A DNA stretch of 64,000 nucleotides, from NCBI GenBank assembly GCA_964488025.1, contig CAZATJ010000001.1:65683-129682 (forward strand), read 5' to 3'. The position numbers and the translations under genes were made by a program. This document shows positions 50,326 to 58,764 of the stretch, in pieces. Origin of the DNA: UBA1568 sp964488025. Its GTDB lineage: Bacteria; Patescibacteriota; Minisyncoccia; Moranbacterales; UBA1568. The notes under the pieces are model-generated. The model saw only the letters and a program-made list of their open reading frames with translations, was not told the DNA's origin and made no database searches. The stretch's first letter is position 1. The number at the start of each line of letters is the position of its first letter.

Positions 50326-50520
50326 AGCATTCTGTCAGCAGTGTATTCGTCTTCACTCCGCAAAAGTCCTGGGGACAAGGGCGAGTCAAAACCAATCCAC
50401 GCTCGTGATAAAAATTAACAATGGAAGAGTAACACGCTTCCGAACTTTTGGCAACCTCAGTGTTCTGTAGACAAAAAAACGCTTCTCCTATAGCCTAGAA
50501 ACATACCCTTTCCCTCATTT

Positions 50521-51348
50521 ATGCCAAAGAAAAAACTGATTATCGTAAAACTTGGCGGGAGTGTCGTGACCCTGAAGCACCTCCCCTCTCCAGCGGTCAG
50601 ACGCGCCCATATACAGCGTGTTGCCGCCATGCTCCGCAAACGGTATGATCCGAGCCGTCACGCGCTGATTCTCATTCATGGGGCCGGCTCATTCGGCCAT
50701 GGACATGCCTACCGGCATAAACTCGCCCTCGGTACCAAAGACCACCCAGAAAAAACTTTTCGAGCGGTCGAGAACCAATCCCTCGATGCTCTCCTCAATT
50801 CAGAAATAACAACGATTTTTATCGCCTCCGGACTCCCGGTGGTCGGCATGCCCACCAGGACACTCGCCATCAATAGACAAGGGAAGCTCGCGTCGCTTTC
50901 GATAAACACTATCTCGGCCGCCCTTGAGACAGGCGCTATTCCCCTGCTCCATGGCGACATGATTTTCGATACCGCCTGGGGCCTTTCCATTTGTTCCGGC
51001 GATGTTCTTGTTTCAGAATTGGCGCGCATTTTTTCGGTAGAAAACGTATTCTTTGCTTCCGATGTTGACGGCATCTTTTCCGCGGATCCCCATCGCTTTC
51101 CGGATGCGGTTCTGATTGAGAAAATGCCTCTCTCTGAAATCGCCCGTGGTATTATCAGACTCGATTCATCCCACAACATCGATGTTACCGGTGGACTTTC
51201 AAAAAAATTTTCGCTCTTTCGTACAAACACTTCACTCAAAAATATCTACCTCTTCAACGGCCTCGTAGCCAAAAATTTTTCTTACATCTTTGATCAGAAG
51301 CTTTTTTTTGGCACAACCATCCGAATAAAAAAAACGGGGCGAGGGTAG
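50521..51348 (+). CDS. Isopentenyl phosphate kinase (amino acid kinase fold)
   Basis: 275 aa. N-terminal IIVKLGGSVVT phosphate loop, GAGSFGHGHAYRH with H60 at the position of the catalytic histidine of isopentenyl phosphate kinases, LLHGDMIFD, ICSGDVLVSELA, ASDVDGIFS and VTGGLSKK. IPK phosphorylates isopentenyl phosphate to isopentenyl diphosphate and is best known from the alternative mevalonate route of archaea; it also occurs in some CPR bacteria. Other amino acid kinases (glutamate or aspartate kinase) lack the SFGH motif. Its terminal codons overlap a terminator for the converging gene. Confidence 0.85.
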   Translation: MPKKKLIIVKLGGSVVTLKHLPSPAVRRAHIQRVAAMLRKRYDPSRHALILIHGAGSFGHGHAYRHKLALGTKDHPEKTFRAVENQSLDALLNSEITTIFIASGLPVVGMPTRTLAINRQGKLASLSINTISAALETGAIPLLHGDMIFDTAWGLSICSGDVLVSELARIFSVENVFFASDVDGIFSADPHRFPDAVLIEKMPLSEIARGIIRLDSSHNIDVTGGLSKKFSLFRTNTSLKNIYLFNGLVAKNFSYIFDQKLFFGTTIRIKKTGRG

Positions 51349-51358
51349 ATACGCCCCG
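51335..51358 (-). terminator. Terminator after the Nudix-like gene
   Basis: CGGGGCG (51335-51341) pairs with CGCCCCG (51352-51358); eight T follow on the minus strand. The stem overlaps the 3' end of the kinase gene. Confidence 0.85.
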
Positions 51359-51375
51359 CTCCGCAGCTTGATTGC

Positions 51376-51840
51376 TCACCCACAAGAGCAAGTCCTGAGA
51401 TCTGTCTGGTACTTGTCGAAAAGCGCCAGCACTTCACGAACGCCGTCCCGACAGCGCGCCAAGAGTTCTTGACGGGTCAGCCATCCGAGTGGACGAATTT
51501 CGATGTCAGCATGGACACCGCGCATGTTCTCCGGCCCTTTCACATATTGGGCGACATAGACATGAGCCAACGTGTCGTAGACCGGGACACACCCAATCCA
51601 GTTTGGTATCGGGAGAAAAAACCGCACCTGATCCGTGGCATCGACCTCTTCGACAATCAGGCGATGCACTGTTCGCAGTTGCCGCTCTTCTGCTTCCTGT
51701 GTCTCCCATGGGAATGAATAGTCTTTACAGCCCACAATCTTGCCAATCTCCGGCTTGGATTGGAGCTCCTGCACACAGTAGAGCTGGCCTTCCCGATTGA
51801 ACAAGAGCAGGGCAGCGCTCTGCGATCGATATTCCGCCAT
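51376..51840 (-). CDS. Nudix-like protein, degenerate motif
   Basis: 154 aa. The N-terminal SAALLLFNREGQLYCVQEL resembles the first strands of the Nudix fold, and TVHRLIVEEVDA fits the REUXEEXGU half of the Nudix box, while the leading GX5E is poorly kept (PWETQEAEE). The C-terminus ends in CSCG. Hydrolase activity is uncertain because catalytic glutamates are only partly matched. A single-gene unit between the kinase and gyrA. Confidence 0.55.
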   Translation of the reverse strand: MAEYRSQSAALLLFNREGQLYCVQELQSKPEIGKIVGCKDYSFPWETQEAEERQLRTVHRLIVEEVDATDQVRFFLPIPNWIGCVPVYDTLAHVYVAQYVKGPENMRGVHADIEIRPLGWLTRQELLARCRDGVREVLALFDKYQTDLRTCSCG

Positions 51841-51905
51841 GACTGACTCCCGTGTTGAAAATCGTGTTCCTACTCTAGCCTCTTTTTTCCCATTCTGTCA
51901 ATACA

Positions 51906-51932
51906 AAACGACTCCCCAAGGAAGAGTCGTTT
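51906..51932 (-). terminator. Terminator after gyrA
   Basis: AAACGACTC and GAGTCGT arms around CCCCAAGGAA; TTTTG follows on the minus strand. Confidence 0.75.
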
Positions 51933-51948
51933 GTCGGTTTCAATAGTA

Positions 51949-54396
51949 TTACAGTACTGTAAACGCGGCCACTTTATCTCCCGATTGTGGTTTCATAACC
52001 CGAACACCCTGAGTCACGCGACCCAGCCGTGGTACGCTCTTGAACGGAATACGAATGATGGTACCCTTCTCCGAAGTCAGGATAAGGTCATCTTCGATAT
52101 TTTCCATACTCACCACTTTGGCACCGATAAGCTTTCCGGTTTTCGGGGTGACCTTCATGGTCTTGATACCAGATCCACCACGTTTCTGAACCTTATAGGA
52201 CTTCAATTCACTTCGTTTCCCATAGCCGTTCTGGGAGAGGATCAGGAGTTCAACATCTTTTTCACTTCGTACCACGTCCATACCAACCAGGACGTCAACA
52301 TTTTTCAGCTTGATTCCACGCACACCAGCCGCATTGCGTCCCATTGGACGAACATCGGATTCTTTAAACCGAATAGCTTGACCATCATTGGTCGTCAACA
52401 CCACTTCGTCACTCCCTGTTGATGGCGATACCCAACCGAGTGTGTCGCCCTTTTCTAGAGTAATGGCAATCAGACCGCTGCGCCGGACATTCTCGAAATC
52501 CTCAAGCTTCGTTTTCTTGATCGTTCCCTTCTCGGTCGCCATGAACAAATATTTGAAACCACTCCCCTTATTGAGAGCTACCACGGCGGTGATTTTTTCT
52601 TCTTGAGATAATTGCAAGAAGTTCACAATTGCCTGCCCCTTGGATGTTCGAGATGACTCTGGAATTTCGTAAGCCTTGGTCTGAAACACCTTGCCAGAGT
52701 TGGTGAAGAACATGAGGTTATCGTGCGACTCGATCGACAGCACCATCGAAATCTTGTCTTCCTCCTTGGTCGTAGCACCGATCACGCCCTTGCCTCCACG
52801 CTTCTGCACCCGATAGACACTTGGGTTCATCCGCTTGATATACCCATCCTCGGTAAGCGTGATGATAGCCTCCTCGTTCGGGATCAGATCCTCCTGTCGA
52901 AATTCTCCAATAGCCCCTTTGATAACCTTGGTCTTGCGCTCATCGCCAAAACGATCACGCACTTCGATCAATTCACTCTTGACCAGAGCAAGAATCTTTT
53001 TTCGATGCTTCAAGAGGTCCTCGAGATAGGCAATCAGTTTGTACTTTTCTTCTAGCTCATCTTCAATTTTCTTCCGTTCCAATCCAGCCAGTGTCTGCAA
53101 ACGCATTTCCAAAATAGCGGTGGCCTGCAATTCAGAGAGCTTGAACTTTTTCATCAAGTTCATGTGAGCTTCTTCTTTGGTCGAAGACTTGCGAATGGTT
53201 TCAATGACCGCGTCGATATGATCAAGGGCGATTTTCAACCCCTCCAAAATATGAGCTCGGTCCTTCGCCTTTTTCAAATCATATTCCGTGCGACGCACTA
53301 CCACAATTTCTCGATGCTTTATGTAGTGTTCGAGGATTGATTTGAGGGTCAGCACCTGTGGATCGACGCCATCAACGAGCGCCAGCATATTGACGTTAAA
53401 GTTCTTCTGCAAATCAGTCATTTGGAACAACTGATTCAGCACCTTTTGAGGGTATGCTTCTTTTTTCAGATCAACAACGACGCGGACACCATCTTTGTCA
53501 GATTCATCGCGAAGGTCTTTGATGCCCGGTAATTTATTTTCTTTGTACAACTCGGCAATCTTCATGATGAGATTGGCTTTGTTGGTCGCGTAGGTCATTT
53601 CAGTGATAACGATCTGAAACATTCCCGACTTCATTTCGACAATTTCTGCTTTGGCCCGAGCCATGATAGGACCCTTCCCGGTAGCGTAAGCCTCGCGAAT
53701 ATCCTTCGTGTTGTAAATGATGCCGCCCGTCGGAAAGTCTGGCCCCTTGATAAACTCCATCAAATCATCGACGGTCGCTTCCGGATGCTCAATCAGGTGG
53801 CAGATGCCGTCAACCAGTTCGTTTAAATTGTGCGGCGGAATATTCGTCGCCATGCCAACAGCAATGCCGACGGTGCCATTCAAAAGCAGCTGTGGCAGTT
53901 TGGCGGGGAGCACCAGCGGCTCTTCGTGCATGCCGTCAAAATTGGGAATAAAATCCACCGTATCCTTATCGATATCGATCAACATCTCTTCCGCGATAGC
54001 CTTCAGTTTGGCCTCGGTATAGCGATAGGCCGCCGCGCTATCACCATCCATAGAGCCGAAGTTTCCCTGACCCCATACCAGCGGATAACGCAGAGAAAAA
54101 TCCTGAGCCAAACGAACCATCGTATCGTACACGGCCGTGTCACCATGAGGATGATATTTTCCCAACACCTCTCCAACTACCGTCGCCGACTTACGAAATT
54201 TTGCCGTGGAACGAAGTCCAGTCGACCACATGGAATAAAGAATGCGTCGATGAACCGGCTTCAGACCATCACGCACATCAGGGAGGGCACGTGCCACAAT
54301 AACGCTCATGGCATAGTCAAGGTACGACTGACGTACTTCGTCCGTAATCGAACGCAGCTCTATCTTCCCATCATGAAATTCTTGTTTCGCTTCCAT
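51949..54396 (-). CDS. gyrA: DNA gyrase subunit A
   Basis: 815 aa. N-terminal LRSITDEVRQSYLDYAMSVI, quinolone-region KSATVVGEVLGKYHPHGDTA, and the catalytic tyrosine Y126 in AAYRYTEAK. C-terminal beta-pinwheel repeats end at residue ~810; the GyrA box is represented by QKRGGKGVIG (~565). It cuts and rejoins DNA to introduce negative supercoils together with GyrB, whose gene is not in the window. Ends at its own terminator; followed upstream by a small membrane gene and an MBL-fold gene in the same direction. Confidence 0.96.
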   Translation of the reverse strand: MEAKQEFHDGKIELRSITDEVRQSYLDYAMSVIVARALPDVRDGLKPVHRRILYSMWSTGLRSTAKFRKSATVVGEVLGKYHPHGDTAVYDTMVRLAQDFSLRYPLVWGQGNFGSMDGDSAAAYRYTEAKLKAIAEEMLIDIDKDTVDFIPNFDGMHEEPLVLPAKLPQLLLNGTVGIAVGMATNIPPHNLNELVDGICHLIEHPEATVDDLMEFIKGPDFPTGGIIYNTKDIREAYATGKGPIMARAKAEIVEMKSGMFQIVITEMTYATNKANLIMKIAELYKENKLPGIKDLRDESDKDGVRVVVDLKKEAYPQKVLNQLFQMTDLQKNFNVNMLALVDGVDPQVLTLKSILEHYIKHREIVVVRRTEYDLKKAKDRAHILEGLKIALDHIDAVIETIRKSSTKEEAHMNLMKKFKLSELQATAILEMRLQTLAGLERKKIEDELEEKYKLIAYLEDLLKHRKKILALVKSELIEVRDRFGDERKTKVIKGAIGEFRQEDLIPNEEAIITLTEDGYIKRMNPSVYRVQKRGGKGVIGATTKEEDKISMVLSIESHDNLMFFTNSGKVFQTKAYEIPESSRTSKGQAIVNFLQLSQEEKITAVVALNKGSGFKYLFMATEKGTIKKTKLEDFENVRRSGLIAITLEKGDTLGWVSPSTGSDEVVLTTNDGQAIRFKESDVRPMGRNAAGVRGIKLKNVDVLVGMDVVRSEKDVELLILSQNGYGKRSELKSYKVQKRGGSGIKTMKVTPKTGKLIGAKVVSMENIEDDLILTSEKGTIIRIPFKSVPRLGRVTQGVRVMKPQSGDKVAAFTVL

Positions 54397-54457
54397 AATT
54401 CCAAACGCTACGGGTAATATTTCTCAACTATTCCTTACCATCGCTTGCACAGATATT

Positions 54458-54790
54458 CTATTGCGACGGAACCGGCGTTTCTTTATCCCGTCCCTCCATC
54501 TGCTGATTAAAAAACGTCTCTCCATCGCCATTTTTTTCATCGACACGAAGCGGGGTTGAACGCTCGAAGAGATCATTCAGGGAAGGAGCACCACCCACGG
54601 CACTCTTCCCTTGTTCCGCGGCTTCGGGAATGTCGCCGATAACGGTCGTAATATTGTCCTCAACAGAAATAAACCAGATACCCGCGATAAGAATCATGCT
54701 TATCGAAACGCAGGCCACAACATAACGCCTCCGGATATGGTCCGGTTCTTTGCGTATAGCCTCAATTTTTTCCTGCAGGGAAAATTCCAT
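54458..54790 (-). CDS. Small single-pass membrane protein
   Basis: 110 aa: positively charged cytoplasmic N-terminus (EKIEAIRKEPDHIRRRY), one transmembrane helix (~24-41, VVACVSISMILIAGIWFI), and a polar, Gly/Pro-rich outside region with no cysteine (PEAAEQGKSAVGGAPSLNDL). No family recognised. Lies 11 nt behind the MBL-fold gene and ahead of gyrA; probably cotranscribed with both. Confidence 0.65.
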   Translation of the reverse strand: MEFSLQEKIEAIRKEPDHIRRRYVVACVSISMILIAGIWFISVEDNITTVIGDIPEAAEQGKSAVGGAPSLNDLFERSTPLRVDEKNGDGETFFNQQMEGRDKETPVPSQ

Positions 54791-54801
54791 AATAATGTCT
54801 T

Positions 54802-55461
54802 TTACACCCCTCTTTCAAGAAGCACTATTTCCAACTGTTTTCCTTCCATTTCCTTTTTCTTGATATTGAGCCTGGGAAGGGTTTCTTTCGGGCAGTTTCC
54901 AATAGCATCACAAAAGGCCTTCTCCGTTTCAAGTGGAAGTGTTAGGCCAGCAATTTTGTAGTGCATCGGGATAACCAGTTTCGGCTCGATCTTTCGCACC
55001 AATTCAGAAGCCAGCTTGGCATCAAGCGCTCCGGCACCGCCGACAGGAAGAAAAAGGATATCCACACCATTCAACTTATCGAGGGTTTCTGGGGAAAGAT
55101 CATGACCCAAGGCCCCCAAAAACGCCACATGAATATCCTCACTCTCGAAAATATAGATGGTATTTTGCCCACGCAGGGCGCCTTCCTTATCATCTTGGAA
55201 CGTCGGAAATCCGAGGGCCGCTATTCCTTTCGCCGAATATTCCCCCGGAGCATCGATGACTGTCGGCTCACCCTTCAGGCTCTCTTTCACTCCTTCGGTA
55301 TTGCCATGAGAAAGAAAAACAATATCAGCCTGACCCTGAGGAGCGCGCAGTCCCGATCCTTTTTCCAAAAGATCGGTCCAGATTACGACATCTTCCGTAG
55401 CTCGTCCGGCTGGCTTGGTACTAATTTTGAAACAATAATCCCCGTAATACTGAATATTCAT
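54802..55461 (-). CDS. Metallo-beta-lactamase-fold protein, metal site incomplete
   Basis: 219 aa, matching the short UlaG/YtkL-like branch: MNIQYYGDYCFKISTK, VFLSHGNTEG, IYIFESEDIHVAFLGALGHD, VDILFLPVGGAGALDAKLAS, KLVIPMHYK. Compared with the HxHxDH signature only SHGN remains at the first site, so di-zinc hydrolysis is doubtful, while GH and MHY near the end are kept. Several CPR and Gram-positive genomes have such degenerate forms. Role unknown. Confidence 0.82.
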   Translation of the reverse strand: MNIQYYGDYCFKISTKPAGRATEDVVIWTDLLEKGSGLRAPQGQADIVFLSHGNTEGVKESLKGEPTVIDAPGEYSAKGIAALGFPTFQDDKEGALRGQNTIYIFESEDIHVAFLGALGHDLSPETLDKLNGVDILFLPVGGAGALDAKLASELVRKIEPKLVIPMHYKIAGLTLPLETEKAFCDAIGNCPKETLPRLNIKKKEMEGKQLEIVLLERGV

Positions 55462-55654
55462 AGAATGCCTTATACTTTACAGTATGTTCATAGTAGCAGA
55501 AATTTCCTCCCTCGACAAGCCTTATTTTCACCTTTTCAAGCCATGCTTGAAGCGAGACAGCCGATCCACCCTGATTATTACCACCCGTAAAATCTGGTGG
55601 ATGGCCGTTATTTTTACCAGGTTACCAAAAATTCCATCATTCCATCATGAGGGG

Positions 55655-55683
55655 TTGCAAAAATCATTCATTTGCGCTACAAT
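55655..55683 (+). promoter_or_regulatory. sigma70 promoter of rpsA
   Basis: TTGCAA (55655-55660), 17-nt spacer, TACAAT (55678-55683). Predicted start ~55690. Confidence 0.65.
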
Positions 55684-55689
55684 CGACAA

Positions 55690-55877
55690 AAGCTTCAGAA
55701 AAGCTTTCGGGCTAATTGGCTAACACAATTGAATACGAGGAGCTTATCCTCGCTTTCTCCGCTGTTTTCCAAGGCGCCATCGTGGTGTTTTTTGTTTTTA
55801 GAGAGTCATTTCCCACAGTTTCAAGCGCTTTTAAATACTAACAGCTGGGTGAAGCGCCCCTGCGAACATGAAATCAT
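55690..55877 (+). promoter_or_regulatory. Long structured 5' leader of rpsA
   Basis: About 188 nt before the ATG. Local hairpins: AAGCTT/AAGCTT-type (55691-55708), AATTG/CAATT (55714-55731), CGAGGA/TCCTCG (55737-55753), and CAAGCGC/GAAGCGC direct copies that could form alternatives with GGGT. No gene fits. This may be a site for autogenous control by S1 (inference). Confidence 0.45.
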
Positions 55878-57089
55878 ATGTCACAAACCACTGAAGAAGT
55901 TGTCATTTCTTCCCCTATGGAAGAACTTTTGAACCAGCATCTCGTCGAAATCCCGGAAGTTGGCGATGTTATCCCGGGCACTGTCATGTATGTCGCCCCG
56001 AGCTACGCCCTGATTGACCTTGGTCCTCTCGGTACCGGTATCGTTTTAGGAAAAGAAATGCGCGATGGCCTTGGTCCTGACGGCAAACTCAAGGTTGGCA
56101 CGACTGTCACCGCCACGCTCATGAGCTATGAGAATGAGGATGGCTATATCGAACTTTCCATCCGCGAGGCTTCCTATGAAAAATCGTGGGAAGATATCGA
56201 ACACAAGCTGACTAACCGCGAAGTCATCGCCACCAAGGTATCAGAAGCTAATAAGGGCGGTCTGATGGTAGAAATAAACGGTATCGTTGGCTTTCTTCCG
56301 GTTTCCCAACTGGCGAGTGAACACTATCCCCGTGTCGAAGACGGCGACAAGAATAAGATTCTCGACCTGCTCAAAAAACTGATTGGTCAAGAAATTCAGG
56401 TGCGCATCCTCGACGCCGATCGCGAGAGCGAAAAGCTTATCGTATCGGAAAAGGCTGCCCAGAGCGAAAAAGAACGCGAATTAATCAACCTGCTCAAGGT
56501 GGGAGACGTCGTTTCCGGTGAGGTCAGCGGCGTCGTGGATTTCGGCGCCTTCGTTAAGTTTTCTTCCCCGGTAAGTGAAGACGGCAAAAAGCCAAGTGAG
56601 AAGCTCGAGGGTTTGGTTCATATTTCCGAACTGGCCTGGCAACTCATCGATGACCCGCGCGATATGATCAAAACCGGCGACCACGTCGAAGCTAAAATTA
56701 TCGGCATCGAGGAAACCCGTATTTCTCTTTCCATGAAAGCCCTCAAAAAAGATCCGTGGGATGCCGTACTCGAGAAATACAAAGTGAACGACATCGTGTC
56801 CGGAAAAGTCGACAAAATCAATCACTTTGGCGCCTTCGTCTACCTCGACAAAGACATCCATGGCCTGGCTCACGTCAGCGAGTTTCAGGAAATTTATCCC
56901 AACAAGAAGATTGAAGACGTCTTCAAGGAAGGAGAGACTTACACTTGGAGCATCCTCTCTATCGAGCCCAAGAGTCACCGCATGGGACTTTTGCCGGTAA
57001 AAGATAAGGCTGCTACCAAGGTTGTCAAAGAAATTGTGAAAGAAACCGCCAAAGAAAAACCAGCGACGGAAGAAGAGCCCAAGGCGTAA
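55878..57089 (+). CDS. rpsA: 30S ribosomal protein S1, four S1 domains
   Basis: 403 aa. Four S1 (OB-fold) domains starting near residues 25 (VGDVIPGTVMYVAPSYALID), 110 (NREVIATKVSEANKGGLMVE), 200 (VGDVVSGEVSGVVDFGAFVK) and 290 (VNDIVSGKVDKINHFGAFVY), then a charged tail (KEIVKETAKEKPATEEEPKA). E. coli S1 has six domains; four is common in Gram-positive and small-genome lineages. It binds mRNA leaders on the 30S subunit. Expressed from its own promoter with a long leader. Confidence 0.93.
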   Translation: MSQTTEEVVISSPMEELLNQHLVEIPEVGDVIPGTVMYVAPSYALIDLGPLGTGIVLGKEMRDGLGPDGKLKVGTTVTATLMSYENEDGYIELSIREASYEKSWEDIEHKLTNREVIATKVSEANKGGLMVEINGIVGFLPVSQLASEHYPRVEDGDKNKILDLLKKLIGQEIQVRILDADRESEKLIVSEKAAQSEKERELINLLKVGDVVSGEVSGVVDFGAFVKFSSPVSEDGKKPSEKLEGLVHISELAWQLIDDPRDMIKTGDHVEAKIIGIEETRISLSMKALKKDPWDAVLEKYKVNDIVSGKVDKINHFGAFVYLDKDIHGLAHVSEFQEIYPNKKIEDVFKEGETYTWSILSIEPKSHRMGLLPVKDKAATKVVKEIVKETAKEKPATEEEPKA

Positions 57090-57092
57090 AAC

Positions 57093-57126
57093 ACAAAAAC
57101 ATCCTGTTCACGCGGGATGTTTTTGT
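57093..57126 (+). terminator. Terminator after rpsA
   Basis: ACAAAAACATCC (57093-57104) pairs with GGATGTTTTTGT (57115-57126); symmetric, with T-run on the plus strand. Confidence 0.85.
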
Positions 57127-57177
57127 AACTACTGCTTGTCTTTATATCCCAAGTATTCCTATTCCTTAAACACATTT

Positions 57178-57762
57178 ATGTCTCGTCAAAAAAAACAAAT
57201 CATTGTTATTGGAGGGCCGACCGGAAGCGGTGAGAGCACCATCACCAATGCTCTTGTTGAACGCTTTCCAAACTTTACTCGATTGGTCACTGCCACGACA
57301 CGTGCTCCGCGAGAAGGAGAAAAAAATGAGGTTGATTACTACTTTTTTAGTAAAGAGCAATTCCTGAAAGAAAAGGCGTCTGGAAATATATTGGAATTCA
57401 CTCACATAGCCAATCGCGATATCTATTACGGAAGCTATAAACCGGATTTGGAACAAAAATTAGCTGACGGAAAAACAATCATCATTAACCCAGACATCGT
57501 AGGAGCAAAATACTACAAGAGTAATTTCGGAGCTCTCACTATCTTTATTGAACCAGAGAGTATAGAGATCCTTTCGCAACGACTCAAGAAGCGCAATCCA
57601 AACATATCCGAAGAAGAACTCTCACAGCGTCTTGAGAACGCACGCCAAGAATTAGAGCATGAGAAACTATTCTATGATGTCATCATCAAAAACGAAGAAG
57701 ACAAACTCGATGAGGCAATTGAAAAGGTGGCGGCCATCATCAAAAAACATTCCGAACAATAA
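57178..57762 (+). CDS. gmk: Guanylate kinase-family protein with altered P-loop
   Basis: 194 aa from ATG 57178. TRLVTATTRAPREGEKNEVD, YYFFSKEQFLKEKASGNILE, FTHIANRDIYYGSYK and ERLKKRNP-like (SQRLKKRNPNISEEELSQRL) match guanylate kinase throughout. The P-loop reads GPTGSGEST (13-21): the lysine that holds the ATP phosphates is Glu19, codon GAG. Either a lineage-specific GMP kinase or a non-catalytic homolog. The stop is 7 nt from the tilS start, so the two are coupled. Confidence 0.82.
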   Translation: MSRQKKQIIVIGGPTGSGESTITNALVERFPNFTRLVTATTRAPREGEKNEVDYYFFSKEQFLKEKASGNILEFTHIANRDIYYGSYKPDLEQKLADGKTIIINPDIVGAKYYKSNFGALTIFIEPESIEILSQRLKKRNPNISEEELSQRLENARQELEHEKLFYDVIIKNEEDKLDEAIEKVAAIIKKHSEQ

Positions 57763-57769
57763 AGATTCG

Positions 57770-58744
57770 GTGACACCGTTCGTGCGACGCTTCTTGAAAC
57801 GTGTCCAAAACACCGTTACCAAGTACCAACTCTGGAATCGGAAAGAATCCTTTATTATCGGGGTTTCCGGCGGTGCTGATAGTCTGTGTCTCCTCGACGT
57901 TTTGTACCTCCTGTCGCAGAAATACGACTTCACGCTGCACGTCGCTCATGTGAACTACCGTCTCCGTGGTCGCGACTCCGAACTCGATGAGATGCTCGTA
58001 AGAGAACGAGCGAATACGTATGGGCTTCCCTTTTCCGTTCTTCATCCCAAAAAAACTTCTCCTTCCAACTTGGAGGAAAGACTGCGCGACATTCGCTACC
58101 GATTTTTTGAGAAGGTACGCACGAAAAAAAAGGCGACGCTCATCGCCGTCGCTCATCACCAAGATGACCAGGCCGAAACATTTCTTCTCCGTCTCCTCCG
58201 CGGTTCCGGTATGCGAGGACTCTCTGCCATGCGGCCGAAAAATAATTTCGTCATCCGACCACTCATCGAAATGAGCCGGGAGGAAATCTTGCGTTATCTC
58301 AAGGAACGGAATATTTCCTACCGCACCGACAAGAGCAATGACGACTCGAAATATATTCGTAATCGTTTACGGAATCGCCTCATCCCGCTCATTGAAAAAG
58401 AATACCAGCCCAGAATCAAAAAAATTCTCGCTGACACGGCGGCACTTATCGCCTCGGACTATCAGCTCCTCGAGACACTGACCCCATTCTCCATGCAGCA
58501 AAAAAATGGCACTCTGGAATTTTCCGCAAAAGAATTCCGCACTCTTTCTGAACCCATCATGAGACGGGAACTGCGCGCGGCCCTCAAACCATACTACCAA
58601 GGAAGGTCAGCTCCCAAAGGGGTAATCGATGAGATGGAGAAACTCCTCAGAAGCGTCAAAAGTAAACATCAGGTATTCGAAGTCGCCGGGTTGAAAATCG
58701 AACGCAAAGGTGATACAGTAAGACTACTCAATTTTTCATCATAA
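57770..58744 (+). CDS. tilS: tRNA(Ile)-lysidine synthase TilS
   Basis: 324 aa from a proposed GTG at 57770, 7 nt after gmk; the same frame extends back inside gmk but without homology. PP-loop ATP motif GVSGGADSLCLLDVL, HVNYRLRGRDSELDE, AVAHHQDDQAETFLLRLLRG, GLSAMRP and YRTDKSNDDSKYIRNRLRN are TilS signatures. It changes C34 of the AUA-reading tRNA-Ile to lysidine. The C-terminal domain is short, as in minimal TilS proteins. The start codon is uncertain. Confidence 0.92.
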   Translation: MTPFVRRFLKRVQNTVTKYQLWNRKESFIIGVSGGADSLCLLDVLYLLSQKYDFTLHVAHVNYRLRGRDSELDEMLVRERANTYGLPFSVLHPKKTSPSNLEERLRDIRYRFFEKVRTKKKATLIAVAHHQDDQAETFLLRLLRGSGMRGLSAMRPKNNFVIRPLIEMSREEILRYLKERNISYRTDKSNDDSKYIRNRLRNRLIPLIEKEYQPRIKKILADTAALIASDYQLLETLTPFSMQQKNGTLEFSAKEFRTLSEPIMRRELRAALKPYYQGRSAPKGVIDEMEKLLRSVKSKHQVFEVAGLKIERKGDTVRLLNFSS

Positions 58745-58764
58745 TTACCTATTCTGCTACTTTT

